A stretch of DNA of 64,000 nt from Siphonobacter sp. BAB-5405 (GTDB taxonomy: Bacteria; Bacteroidota; Bacteroidia; Cytophagales; Spirosomataceae): assembly GCF_002872335.1 (NCBI RefSeq), contig NZ_NJAG01000003.1, forward strand, positions 14,532-78,531, written 5' to 3'. Under the pieces are notes generated by a model, which was not told the origin of the DNA, made no database searches, and worked only from the letters and a program-made list of their open reading frames with translations. A program made the position numbers and the translations under genes. Of the stretch, positions 8,893 to 17,698 are shown one piece after another; the first letter of the stretch is position 1; every line of letters begins with the position of its first letter.

Positions 8893-10109
8893 TTAGTCAG
8901 ACGTTTGGCCGGACGCTTCCTTCAGTTTTTCGAGCCGTAAGAGGTAATCCACGGGGCCTTCGATTTTCAGCCCTTTCTTCAGGCTCTGATCGTTTGGATT
9001 ATAGACCCAGATGTAATTGTCGTCAGGTCCGGCATTGACAGAAATGTATACCAACCCCCGATCCACGAGTACGCAGCTACGGGCACTGCCTTTGTCCAGG
9101 GGTAGAGCCAGTTTACGCGTCGTTTTTTGATTCAGGTCTACCACGTAAAATTCCAGATGCGGTACCTGATAATGGTCTTCCATGGTTTTGAAAAGCTCCT
9201 GGCGTTCACTCCGCACAATCGCCTGACCTTTTCCAATGTACCAGAGCCCATACGCGTGATTGTGAATAGCGGAGGCTGAAATATTGAAAAAGTACGTAGA
9301 GTCGAGGTTCGCTTCGCCCGCTTTGATTCGGTAGATAGCCGTTGGTTTCTGGGGGTGATTGCCTAACGCAAAGCCCGGACAGGCCAGAAAATAAAAGTCT
9401 CCCTTTTCGTCAGCGAACGTACTGGGCTGCTCCGTATTGATGCTTCCCGGATACGTCGATTTCGTGTCTTTCTGCGTACGGATGAGCCGCATCGAAGGAT
9501 ACGCCAGCGTACTCACGTAAAGCGTATCGCTGGTGGTATACTGACCGGGGCGACCGGATACCGTGTGATACGTATAGCCAACGAAGAGCTCGGAACCCCG
9601 AAAGTGACTGAATCCCACCGACATGGAATGTAAGGCCCAAAAGGCAGGGATAGGGGTAATTTCCCCGTTTGGGCCTGCATCGTACGGACATCGACGCGGG
9701 CGTACTGCAATTTGGAAATTTTACGATTATATGAAATCAGGAAAAGCGAATCCGGCGTGAGCCAGTTGTAGTTTTCAATGAAGGACATCTCAGGCAGTGC
9801 CACAGAATCCTGAGCCGTAAAGTGCTGATCAATCAGCCGATGGCGGACCAGATAGCCGCTCTTCCGGTTCATGTGGTAGTAATTGCCATCCCGCTCGATC
9901 AGCTCCGCCCAAAGCTGGGGAATCGGGACCGGAACGCCTTTGCTGAGGGGATCAATATGACCGGAATCCAACTGATCCGTACGGACGATGTATTCCCGGG
10001 CATCCCCGGACCTCATGACATAAATTCCGTACGTTCCTTCCGGGTGGGATTGGTGGCAGCCGATCAGACCAAGCAGACTCCAGAAAACAAGTAAAAACCT
10101 CAGGTGCAT
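8893..10109 (-). pseudogene. DUF4374-like lipoprotein, interrupted by a one-base frameshift
   Basis: Two overlapping frames together make one DUF4374-like protein. The first (10109 down to about 9670) begins with a lipoprotein signal (FWSLLGLIGC) and runs to VRTMQAQ. The second (to 8893) continues NGEITPIPAFWALHSMSVGF...LFVGYTYH...AIYRIKAGE...LLRLEKLKE. The join aligns with the intact paralogue at 5187-6410 (ITNGELSVPAS...KLFVGF). One extra base in the AAA or GGGG run (9668-9670, 9663-9666) restores one frame of about 400 residues. As written the first frame reads on to 9513 and ends as a 198-residue product. It starts 9 bases after the anti-sigma gene, so they are co-transcribed. It could be a real mutation or a homopolymer sequencing error; there is no canonical X XXY YYZ slip site in frame. 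Confidence 0.8.
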
Positions 10110-10118
10110 ACAGCTACT

Positions 10119-10721
10119 TCAAATACCCCATTCATCCATCAGTTGCCGTTTGGCGACGGGCGGAAGGCTCTGGAGCGATTTTTCTTTAATGACCAGTATC
10201 TTTTCGTGATCGGCTCTCTGGCAGGTGTAAAAAGCAAAGTACGTTTCCCCTTTCTGGAAAGAAAAATGTTCGGGCGATTGCTCGATAAACGAAAGCTGCA
10301 CGTCTTTTTTCGGCTGAATCTCTAAGAGACCGCAGAAGTTAATAATGCCCGCCTTCGTGACCTGGACCTTGCTTTCGGGACCCGCCGCCAGGGTATAGTC
10401 CCGGCCCGAAATTTCCTGTAACTGAGGGGTAGCTGGCGTGTGCGGGCGATACAGCAACCAGCCCAGACCCAGTACCACCACGCACGCGGCCGCGACGGAG
10501 CCAGGCAGCGACCACCGGGAAAGCCGACGCGGTTTCGCCGAAGGCAACTCCTGCTGAATTTCCGCCCACATTTCCTGCTGGATGGTTGCTTCGTCCACGA
10601 AAACGGGGAACGAATCATCCACGTCCGAGTCATCCAGCAGCCAGTTTTCTACGGCTGTCTTTTCCTCGGGCGTACAGTGTCCACGGTGGTATTTTTCAAG
10701 GAGTTCCTTCGTAACCTTCAT
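10119..10721 (-). CDS. Short anti-sigma factor, FecR-like N-terminus with atypical periplasmic part
   Basis: 200 residues. The cytoplasmic part starts like Bacteroidota FecR proteins (TKELLEKYHRGHCTPEEKTAVENWL, here cited as residues 4-28), followed by one membrane segment (about 72-91) and a periplasmic part of only about 105 residues. A typical FecR is over 300 residues, with a FecR domain and a C-terminal domain that meets the STN domain of its receptor. Neither is obvious here. The C-terminal part (GRDYTLAAGPESKVQV...) may be a reduced FecR-type beta domain. It should hold the ECF sigma factor encoded 84 bases upstream at the membrane. It lies immediately before the frameshifted DUF4374 gene. 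Confidence 0.75.
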   Translation of the reverse strand: MKVTKELLEKYHRGHCTPEEKTAVENWLLDDSDVDDSFPVFVDEATIQQEMWAEIQQELPSAKPRRLSRWSLPGSVAAACVVVLGLGWLLYRPHTPATPQLQEISGRDYTLAAGPESKVQVTKAGIINFCGLLEIQPKKDVQLSFIEQSPEHFSFQKGETYFAFYTCQRADHEKILVIKEKSLQSLPPVAKRQLMDEWGI

Positions 10722-10805
10722 GATAGCTTTTAGCGAAAGCCAGGGTTCTTTTCGGTAAAAGTAGCATATCAGAGGTCTTACCGCAGTACCAGTCGGATGA
10801 AAAAA

Positions 10806-11345
10806 TCAGAGGGCGTATTCGGGTAAGTTCGTTTTCAGGGAAAAGAGGGCTTTGGAGATGTGGTGCTCCACGGCCCGTTCCGAGATCAGGAGATGAGAGG
10901 CAATTTCTTTGTTGGTAAGGCCCTGTTCCCGGCTCATCCGGAATACCCGCTGGCACTGGGCGGGCAGCCGTTCGATAAGGGCGGCGAGCCGTTCCGATAA
11001 ACTCTGGGCCAATACTTCGTGCTCGGTATAGTTCTGGGCCTGCACTTGCCGGGAACCTAGGTGCTGGAGATGTTGCTCATGAATTTTTTCGTTGCGAAAG
11101 TGTTCGAACACCTTCAGCTTGGCTGAGCGAACCAGGTATTTTTCAACGGACTGTGTAATCTCAAGTTCGTTTTTACGCTCCCAAAGCGATTTGAAAATAT
11201 CCTGCACCATTTCCTTTACCAGTTCCGGATCGCCGACGGAATGGTAACAGACCGCATAGACCTTTCGCCAATACAACTGATAGATTTCCTTGAAGGAATC
11301 TTCAGTAATTCGCGTAGGGCTTGAAGCCGGGGACAGAGTAGACAT
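10806..11345 (-). CDS. ECF sigma factor (FecI-like, Bacteroidota type)
   Basis: 179 residues from the ATG at 11345. Region 2 is at VKEMVQDIFKSLWER with the core-binding helix, and region 4 carries the helix-turn-helix (GLTNKEIASHLLISERAVEHHISKAL). I prefer 11345 over the in-frame start at 11381, because a full promoter (-7 at 11379-11386, -33 at 11408-11411) places transcription start near 11373. That excludes the longer form. It heads an operon with its anti-sigma and the DUF4374/TonB genes, which it probably activates, possibly together with distant targets. Confidence 0.9.
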   Translation of the reverse strand: MSTLSPASSPTRITEDSFKEIYQLYWRKVYAVCYHSVGDPELVKEMVQDIFKSLWERKNELEITQSVEKYLVRSAKLKVFEHFRNEKIHEQHLQHLGSRQVQAQNYTEHEVLAQSLSERLAALIERLPAQCQRVFRMSREQGLTNKEIASHLLISERAVEHHISKALFSLKTNLPEYAL

Positions 11346-11378
11346 AGGGCAATCGATTCGCTTCCGAACAGGATGGGG

Positions 11379-11411
11379 CAAATATAGAGTTTTATTTATA
11401 ATGATTCCAAA
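11379..11411 (-). promoter_or_regulatory. Bacteroidota sigma-A-type promoter of the ECF sigma gene
   Basis: On the minus strand, TTTG (complement of 11408-11411), a 21-base spacer and TATATTTG (complement of 11379-11386) match the Bacteroidota -33 TTTG / -7 TAnnTTTG consensus exactly with canonical spacing. The start codon at 11345 lies about 28 bases past the expected transcription start. Confidence 0.75.
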
Positions 11412-11640
11412 TAGTCATTAGGTTAATAATGGAGGGGTGGTGGAGAGAACCGGAAGTATCAGACAAGCAAGCTTCACGCAATGAACCCTCACGGATGAAT
11501 CAAAACCAGCTTTATCCGTGAAAAAATGGATTATCCACCGCTGTTACTGAGAATACTTGAAACTCCCTAGGAAAGAAATACGGGAATGCGTTAATTTTAT
11601 GGGTCATTATCTAGAATATGCCTATACTCTAGACCTTGCT

Positions 11641-13941
11641 ATGAAATTAAAAGTCCCCGTCATACTACTCCTGCTGGCCAGCATCTTATGGTACTGCAAA
11701 ACCAGTCAGCCCCCAGCGGCACAAACCCGGACCGCTGAAGAAAAAAACGTCCGTACCGATGCGGTAGCGGTAGTACCCGCTCAGGAAGCCCTGAAATACA
11801 TGACCATCGAGGATGGCTTTGAGGTACAGCTGGTAGCGGCTGAACCACTCGTTGAAGCTCCGGTTGCCCTGAGTTTCGACGCCAAAGGACGCATCTGGGT
11901 GGTGGAAATGCCGGGGTATATGAATGATACGCTAGGTTCGAATGAAGAAGCTCCCACCGGTAAAATTGTCATTCTCGAAGATACCAATCAGGATGGCCTG
12001 ATGGATCGTAAAAAGGTATTTATAGATTCGCTCATTCTGCCCCGGGCCATCTGTTTCATCGAAAACGGCATCCTCGTAGCCGAGCCGCCGTACCTGTGGC
12101 ATTACGACATCAAAAACGATAAACCGGGGAAGAAAACCCTGGTGGATTCAACGTATGCCAAGGGGGGGAACGTCGAACACCAAGCCAATGGGCTGGTACG
12201 AGCGTTGGACAACTGGATTTACAATGCCAAATCGGACAAACGGTATCGCAAAGTCGGCGATAAATGGCTCATCGAAAAAACGCATTACCGGGGGCAGTGG
12301 GGGATAGCTCAGGATAATGCGGGCCGTTTGTACTATAATCACAACTCCCAGAATGTTATCGCCGATTATTACTTACCGGGTTTTGGAGCCGGAAACGCCA
12401 ATCAACGCAACGACGTAGCGGGCTTCAACGTCAATATTACTACGGATAACCGCGTGTACCCATTGCACGCCACGCCGGGCGTAAACCGGGGGTACATGAA
12501 AGAAACGCTCGACGATAGTTTGCGGCTGCGTAGTTTCACGGCGGCCTGCGGACCCGTCGTGTACCGGGGCGAACAGTTTCCGGCCGCGTATGCTTCCAAC
12601 GTATTCGTCGCTGAACCTTCGGCCAATTTAGTGAAACGGAATCTGGTGCAGGAGCAGGGGAATGTGCTGGTAGCCAAGCAGGCGTATCAAAAACGCGAAT
12701 TTTTAGCCAGTACGGACGAACGCTTCCGGCCGGTAAGTTTGAACAACGGTCCGGACGGAGCCCTGTATCTGATCGACATGTACCGGGGTATCATTCAGCA
12801 CAAAACCTACCTGACTACGTATCTGAAAGGACAAATTGCCAAACGGCAACTTACGCAACCCTTGAATTGCGGCCGGATTTATCGCATCGTTTCCAAACAA
12901 AAGCCGTACACAGCCGCCCAACGGCCCTTGCCGCAGCAACCCGAGCAACTGGTAGCTTTATTGGAAAGTCCGAACGGCTGGTTGCGGGATTACGCTCAGC
13001 AAGCCCTGATTGATGGCAAATACACGACAATGGTCCCCCGGCTGCGACAACTCCTGACGGAAGGCACGCAGGAACTGGCCCGGGTGCACGCCCTGTGGAC
13101 GCTGGAAGGCTTAGGAGCCTTGTCGACGCAGGACGTACTGCTTTGCCTGCGGGATTCTTCCTGGCCGATTCGTCGGCAGGGGCTAGGCGTGATTCCTTCG
13201 CAACTATCAGCCAGCAACTGGCAATTGTACGCGGCCGAACTCGAAAAAAGAACGAACGATACGCTGGCTTACCCGTACCTGGCTTTTTTGAGCGGCTCCC
13301 TGCGTCGCTTTAACGCTCCGGCTGCCGATGCATTGGCGGAAAAAATACTACAAAAACGGCCCCGCGATCGTTACCTGGCAGCGGCCGTGGTGAGTACGTT
13401 GGCGAATAACGAAGCGGAATTTCAGGATCGACTCCGAGCGAGTGTACCGGATTCCAATCTGGCCGTGTATCGAAGCCTGAAAGTGGCCCTGAAGAATGCT
13501 GCCAGCACCCGTACCAACCGCGATCCGGCCCTGCTAGCCCGACAGTATCCGAAGGGAGCAAACCTTTTCAATACCATTTGCCAGACCTGTCACGGAAAAG
13601 ACGGGAACGGCGTGGCTTCGCTGGCTCCCCCGCTCAACAAATCGGAGTGGGTAACGGGTCGGAAAGATCACCTGATTTCCATTGTACTGTATGGTCTGAC
13701 TGGCCCCGTATCGGTGAACAATCACCTATACACGGCCCCCGAAATCAATGCCGATATGCCCGGTATTGGGTATGATCCTTCGCTATCGAGTGGGGATGTG
13801 GCTGAGCTACTGAGTTTCATTCGGAAATCCTGGCAAAACAATGCCGAAGGGGTGACGACTGGCGAAGTAGATCAGGTACGGAAAAGCCTGGTGAAACGCG
13901 AAAAAGCATTCACGATTAAAGAATTACAGGGTCAACAGTAA
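11641..13941 (+). CDS. Lipoprotein with propeller/HEAT-like regions and C-terminal cytochrome c domain (PVC-type heme-binding)
   Basis: 766 residues from ATG 11641, which begins a lipoprotein signal (LLLLASILWYC). An in-frame TTG further upstream would put 28 residues before it and is rejected. The N-terminal two thirds match the membrane-bound dehydrogenase type common in Planctomycetes and Bacteroidota (PEGF-like start MTIEDGFEVQLVAAEPLV, then GPDGALYLIDMYRGIIQHKTY). HEAT-like helical repeats follow (LLESPNGWLRDYAQQALID...). The C-terminal domain has a heme c motif (CQTCHGKDGNGVA) with a possible distal Met later (MPGIGYDP). It probably passes electrons from oxidation of a sugar or other organic substrate to the respiratory chain in the periplasm; the substrate is unknown. 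It is transcribed alone, divergently from the sigma operon. Confidence 0.82.
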   Translation: MKLKVPVILLLLASILWYCKTSQPPAAQTRTAEEKNVRTDAVAVVPAQEALKYMTIEDGFEVQLVAAEPLVEAPVALSFDAKGRIWVVEMPGYMNDTLGSNEEAPTGKIVILEDTNQDGLMDRKKVFIDSLILPRAICFIENGILVAEPPYLWHYDIKNDKPGKKTLVDSTYAKGGNVEHQANGLVRALDNWIYNAKSDKRYRKVGDKWLIEKTHYRGQWGIAQDNAGRLYYNHNSQNVIADYYLPGFGAGNANQRNDVAGFNVNITTDNRVYPLHATPGVNRGYMKETLDDSLRLRSFTAACGPVVYRGEQFPAAYASNVFVAEPSANLVKRNLVQEQGNVLVAKQAYQKREFLASTDERFRPVSLNNGPDGALYLIDMYRGIIQHKTYLTTYLKGQIAKRQLTQPLNCGRIYRIVSKQKPYTAAQRPLPQQPEQLVALLESPNGWLRDYAQQALIDGKYTTMVPRLRQLLTEGTQELARVHALWTLEGLGALSTQDVLLCLRDSSWPIRRQGLGVIPSQLSASNWQLYAAELEKRTNDTLAYPYLAFLSGSLRRFNAPAADALAEKILQKRPRDRYLAAAVVSTLANNEAEFQDRLRASVPDSNLAVYRSLKVALKNAASTRTNRDPALLARQYPKGANLFNTICQTCHGKDGNGVASLAPPLNKSEWVTGRKDHLISIVLYGLTGPVSVNNHLYTAPEINADMPGIGYDPSLSSGDVAELLSFIRKSWQNNAEGVTTGEVDQVRKSLVKREKAFTIKELQGQQ

Positions 13942-13958
13942 TTCCTTTGTGTTCAAAT

Positions 13959-14000
13959 CCTGCGTCCCTTTGCTACGTTTCGGTAGTGAAGGGACGTAGG
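13959..14000 (+). terminator. Hairpin after the cytochrome-domain lipoprotein
   Basis: Bases 13959-13976 pair with 13983-14000 (18 positions with a few G-T pairs) around a 6-base loop. T tract is short, so it may be a weak terminator. Confidence 0.55.
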
Positions 14001-14031
14001 CGTTTAAAGCCATGGTTCAACTTACTAATGA

Positions 14032-14760
14032 ATGGCGTGTATGACTATCGAAGAAACGAACGGCTGGGAAGCTTCCGCGGCAGCCTGGATTGCCGACATG
14101 GGAGAAACCGGTGATTATGGTCGCCAGTACGTATTGGATCGGCCGATGCTTGATCGGGTTCGTCCCTTTCGGCGGGCTTTGGATGTGGGTTGTGGCGAAG
14201 GGCGTTTTTGCCGGATGATGCAGGAAATCGGACTTCAAACGGTTGGCATCGACCCAACTGAAACCTTACTGAAACAGGCTCGGCATCGCGATCCGGCGGG
14301 TGAATATCACTTGGGCAAAGCCGAAGCACTACCGTTTCCAGACGCCTCGTTTGATCTGGTCGTAAGTTATTTAACGCTGATTGATATTCCCGATATTCGA
14401 CGGGCCATTGCGGAGATGAGTCGCGTTCTGATGCCCGGCGGAAGCCTGCTGATTGCTAACCTGACCAGCTTTAATACGGCAGGCGTCGAAACGAGCTGGA
14501 TACCCGACCCGACGGGACAACTTAAGTACGGAATTGACCGTTACCTGGAGGAACGGGCCGCCTGGGTGAGCTGGCGGGGCATTCGCATTCAGAACTACCA
14601 CCGACCGCTGAGTACCTACATGACCCTGCTACTCGAACAGGGCTTGCAGTTACGGCATTTTTCTGAGCCCAGGCCCTACGGTGGCGATCCGGCGAAAGTA
14701 GAGCATTACAGCCGCGTACCTTATTTTATGATGATGGAATGGCAAAAGCCACTCAGTTAA
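14032..14760 (+). CDS. Class I SAM-dependent methyltransferase
   Basis: 242 residues. Motif I is ALDVGCGEGRF, the acidic end of strand 2 is in VGIDPTETLL, motif II is in FDLVVSYLTLIDI and motif III is RVLMPGGSLLIANL. This is the Methyltransf_11 (UbiE/BioC-like) fold. The substrate cannot be inferred. The start at 14032 is the first ATG; a second ATG at 14041 would drop only three residues and is equally possible. It lies 4 bases before the next gene on the same strand, so the two are probably co-transcribed. Confidence 0.88.
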   Translation: MACMTIEETNGWEASAAAWIADMGETGDYGRQYVLDRPMLDRVRPFRRALDVGCGEGRFCRMMQEIGLQTVGIDPTETLLKQARHRDPAGEYHLGKAEALPFPDASFDLVVSYLTLIDIPDIRRAIAEMSRVLMPGGSLLIANLTSFNTAGVETSWIPDPTGQLKYGIDRYLEERAAWVSWRGIRIQNYHRPLSTYMTLLLEQGLQLRHFSEPRPYGGDPAKVEHYSRVPYFMMMEWQKPLS

Positions 14761-14764
14761 GTGC

Positions 14765-15730
14765 ATGACAACAAAACGGTTTAAAGTCCAGCTTCTACGA
14801 TGGCTGGGTGGAGTTATATTAGTTATTTTTCTAATTATCAATGTACTGATGGCTTTTCATGCCTATCGGTTTACGTACTTTTACGAAGCTCACGAAGCTC
14901 AGTTTCGTCGTCCGGAGCGGATGACCAGGGGCGAAAAGCTATCGCAGGCCCTCTTTGGTTTCCGTTTTCCCAAACGTTCAGTCAACGAAACGCCCGATTG
15001 GCCGTACCAGACCATCCGACTTAAAAACGAACGTAATCAAACGCTGGTGGGGTGGTACAGCCCGGCGGAAGAAGCCTCGAAAGGAACGGTGATTCTCTGG
15101 CACGGGCACGGCTCTGCGAAATCCCGCGTACTCGCCGAGGCGACGTACTTTCGACGACTGGGATACGCCGTTGCTCTGTTTGATTTCCGGGCTCACGGAC
15201 AGTCGGATGGGAACGTATGTACGATCGGCTACCACGAAACCAGCGATGTCAAAACGGTCTATGATTGGGTACAGGCCAAAGGCGAACAACGGATCATCTT
15301 TTGGGGGATGTCGATGGGAGCCGCCACGATATTGAAAGCCATACCGGAGTTTAATCTACAGCCGACGAAAGTCATTCTAGAGTGCCCCTTTGCTTCTCTG
15401 GAAGATGCCGTGAAAGGTCGCCTGCGTTCCCTGCATTTACCCGAACAACCCTTGGCGAATCTGCTGCTCTTTTACGGCGGACTGGAACGCAACCTAAAGG
15501 CTTGGGAGTACCAGCCCGCCGAATATGCCCGGAAGCTAACGATGCCCGTATTGCTCCAATGGGGTCGCAGTGACCCTCGGGTATCGCGGGATGAAACGAA
15601 CCGGATTTTCCGTAATCTGGCTTCGGACCAGAAACAACTGGTGATTTACCAGGAATCGGGCCACCAGTCGTTTTGCCGCCACGAAACCGATCGTTGGGAG
15701 CGGACTGTGCGTAACTTCCTGAATCGTTGA
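14765..15730 (+). CDS. Membrane-anchored alpha/beta hydrolase
   Basis: 321 residues. The N-terminal membrane anchor (about residues 13-30, GGVILVIFLIINVLMAF) is followed by an alpha/beta-hydrolase domain. Visible motifs are the oxyanion HGHGSA, the nucleophile elbow GMSMG (in FWGMSMGAA), the acid in WGRSDPRVS and the catalytic His in ESGHQSF. It resembles the YqkD/BD-FAE-like serine hydrolases anchored in the inner membrane. The substrate is unknown. It sits 4 bases after the methyltransferase, which suggests translational coupling, and its stop is 4 bases from the convergent stop of the next gene. Confidence 0.85.
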   Translation: MTTKRFKVQLLRWLGGVILVIFLIINVLMAFHAYRFTYFYEAHEAQFRRPERMTRGEKLSQALFGFRFPKRSVNETPDWPYQTIRLKNERNQTLVGWYSPAEEASKGTVILWHGHGSAKSRVLAEATYFRRLGYAVALFDFRAHGQSDGNVCTIGYHETSDVKTVYDWVQAKGEQRIIFWGMSMGAATILKAIPEFNLQPTKVILECPFASLEDAVKGRLRSLHLPEQPLANLLLFYGGLERNLKAWEYQPAEYARKLTMPVLLQWGRSDPRVSRDETNRIFRNLASDQKQLVIYQESGHQSFCRHETDRWERTVRNFLNR

Positions 15731-15733
15731 AAA

Positions 15734-17248
15734 TTAATCGTTAACCGATACGGTGGCCGCGTGTACCGTCTGACTTTTGAGCGTCATCGGAAACTGGGTA
15801 CCCTGATAACGAACCAGCACGGACTGGCTGCCCGTACCCAAGTGAATGGGTTGTCCGGCGGTGGCTACCACCAGCAGTTCGCCCTTGGAGATAGCACCCC
15901 GGATGTAGGGGCGAGGGTCCTGGTTCTCGGCCAGGAGTTGCGTACCGGGCCGCTTGTCGGTTTGCCAGGTTTTACCGTTGTCGATTGAGAATTCCAGTAA
16001 CAGGTTGTATTGCGTATTGGGGTCATTCCAGAAGCGATTGAACTGGAACGATCGCCATTTGCCCGCTTCGATGTAGTCCTGACCGATGGTACGCTTGCGA
16101 CTGTCCGTCCAGTTGTACAACCCGCCCCCGTAGCGATACGAACCCGTGACGTATCCCCAGAGCGACATACTTTCCAGAATCCAGCTACCAACGGCGGGCC
16201 AGGCTCCGGTGCCATCGTTGCCACCTTCGTACACGGACATGATCCATTCGATATTCTGCGGACGATGGCCCGCGGGTAGGGTCTGGAAATAGGCGTCCGT
16301 CCATTCCAGTTTTTTCTGAATCGGGTGAAGGCTTTTGCTGGCATAATCCGCATGGGAAGCGTAGAGTTTCCCCGGCCCAATAACACTGGGCTCGTGTGAA
16401 GGATCATTCCAGAAATAGTACGGTAAATGGAAATAGGGGAGTGTACCGGGAAAAACCGTAACACCCGCTTCTTTAAACATTAGGTACCGCTGCATATTAG
16501 CCAGCTTCCCGCTCGGGTTCTGCTCCGAGCCGCCGGCTTCATTACAGAGCGAATTGTGCGAAGAACAGTAGACCTGAAACGAAACGTTAGGGTATTTGTC
16601 TTTGACTTCCCGGATGGCCCGGCAGAGGGTTTTGACGCCGAGGTACGTATATGGGCCTTCTTCCAGATCCAGATCAAGCAGAATCGGATGATCGCCCCAG
16701 CCTACTTCCATGGGAAAGTCGATGGCGTACCCTCTCACCGCGTTATATACTTCCTGGTACCGTTGGGCAACCTGTGGCGAATCCATCCAGTTGCCCGGAA
16801 AGACATTGGAGTACATCATGCGGTAGACGCCCGTTGTTTTCGGAAGGTTATACGCCGCCAGAATAGGTTTAAGCCGACCAGGCTGAATACCCCGCTGATT
16901 CCACTGGGGATGATGAAAACCGCCGTGCAAATCGGCCAGCATCGTCAGGTGTACGTAGTTGATCGCTCCCTTTTTTACCTGTTCGGCCTGTACGTTGAAG
17001 TCAAAATCAGTTGAGATCGTATTGATCGCTCCCTTGGGTAGCTGATAGGCAGGAATCTGGTTGAGGGCCGCCCGTCCGACCGGAGCCGTGAGCGTAAGCC
17101 GATTGATTTCCTTGGGCGAAGCCAGCGTAGTCGTCGATGTTCCGGAAAGCAGGCGGGGCGATCCTTCGGGGCGGTCGAACCAAAACCAGGCGGCTACAGC
17201 CATCGTAAAGGCCAGGGCCATGAAAAGGTAGTTTTTCATCAGAAGCAT
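15734..17248 (-). CDS. Secreted or anchored protein of unknown function, possibly TIM-barrel glycosidase-like
   Basis: 504 residues, no family recognised. A signal peptide or anchor lies at the N-terminus (residues 5-22). The central part has an arrangement suggesting a beta/alpha barrel: FDFNVQAEQV, INYVHLTML, ILLDLDLEEGPY, VSFQVYCSSHNSLC, IEWIMSVYEGG. The C-terminal part is beta rich (YNLLLEFSIDNGKTWQT, and GELLVVATAGQPIHLG), which could be a carbohydrate-binding or Ig-like module. The acidic strand ends would fit a retaining glycosidase, but I cannot name catalytic residues. It is transcribed alone; either ATG 17248 or ATG 17239 could start it. Confidence 0.6.
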   Translation of the reverse strand: MLLMKNYLFMALAFTMAVAAWFWFDRPEGSPRLLSGTSTTTLASPKEINRLTLTAPVGRAALNQIPAYQLPKGAINTISTDFDFNVQAEQVKKGAINYVHLTMLADLHGGFHHPQWNQRGIQPGRLKPILAAYNLPKTTGVYRMMYSNVFPGNWMDSPQVAQRYQEVYNAVRGYAIDFPMEVGWGDHPILLDLDLEEGPYTYLGVKTLCRAIREVKDKYPNVSFQVYCSSHNSLCNEAGGSEQNPSGKLANMQRYLMFKEAGVTVFPGTLPYFHLPYYFWNDPSHEPSVIGPGKLYASHADYASKSLHPIQKKLEWTDAYFQTLPAGHRPQNIEWIMSVYEGGNDGTGAWPAVGSWILESMSLWGYVTGSYRYGGGLYNWTDSRKRTIGQDYIEAGKWRSFQFNRFWNDPNTQYNLLLEFSIDNGKTWQTDKRPGTQLLAENQDPRPYIRGAISKGELLVVATAGQPIHLGTGSQSVLVRYQGTQFPMTLKSQTVHAATVSVND

Positions 17249-17698
17249 ATCTACTAAACTGAAAAAACGCCGGATTTAGCGTTTTGGTTACGGAAAAGGA
17301 AAATCAGAGCGGAAAAATAGCCTTCCAGAAGTCCCGCAAAAATGATTCTTCTTTTGCTGATTTGTTCATCGATCTTCTTGTTTTTGCCGGATTTTCAAGG
17401 AATAGTCCTGCTTCCACGAATGTCCGTTAAAAGCATTTAAGTGTTGAATATGGTTAGTAAAATTCTTCTGCCCCGCCCTTCAAAATCAGGTAGAGAGAAT
17501 CGGCGTCTAGCGGCGGTTACAAGTCCTTGGAGCTTTGTCAGACTTGTACTTCGTCTGGAAAATACGCATACCGTCTTCTGCTCAATTCAGTACGGACAAA
17601 TCCCACTTCAGTTCTTTTGACGTAGTAAACCCATTCGATTCGCTTCAATTTTGAACCGTCGATTTCATACACAAGTCGAGTTATTCAACCTTCAAACA
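17249..17698. other. Divergent intergenic region, nothing recognised
   Basis: About 450 bases between two divergent genes. No clear coding, no perfect TAnnTTTG box and no strong hairpin. It must contain at least two promoters. Confidence 0.4.

Noticed and set aside
9663-9670. Programmed -1 frameshifting in the DUF4374 gene
   Set aside because: No X XXY YYZ heptamer lies in the zero frame and no strong hairpin follows at the right distance. A single-base loss in a homopolymer explains it more simply.
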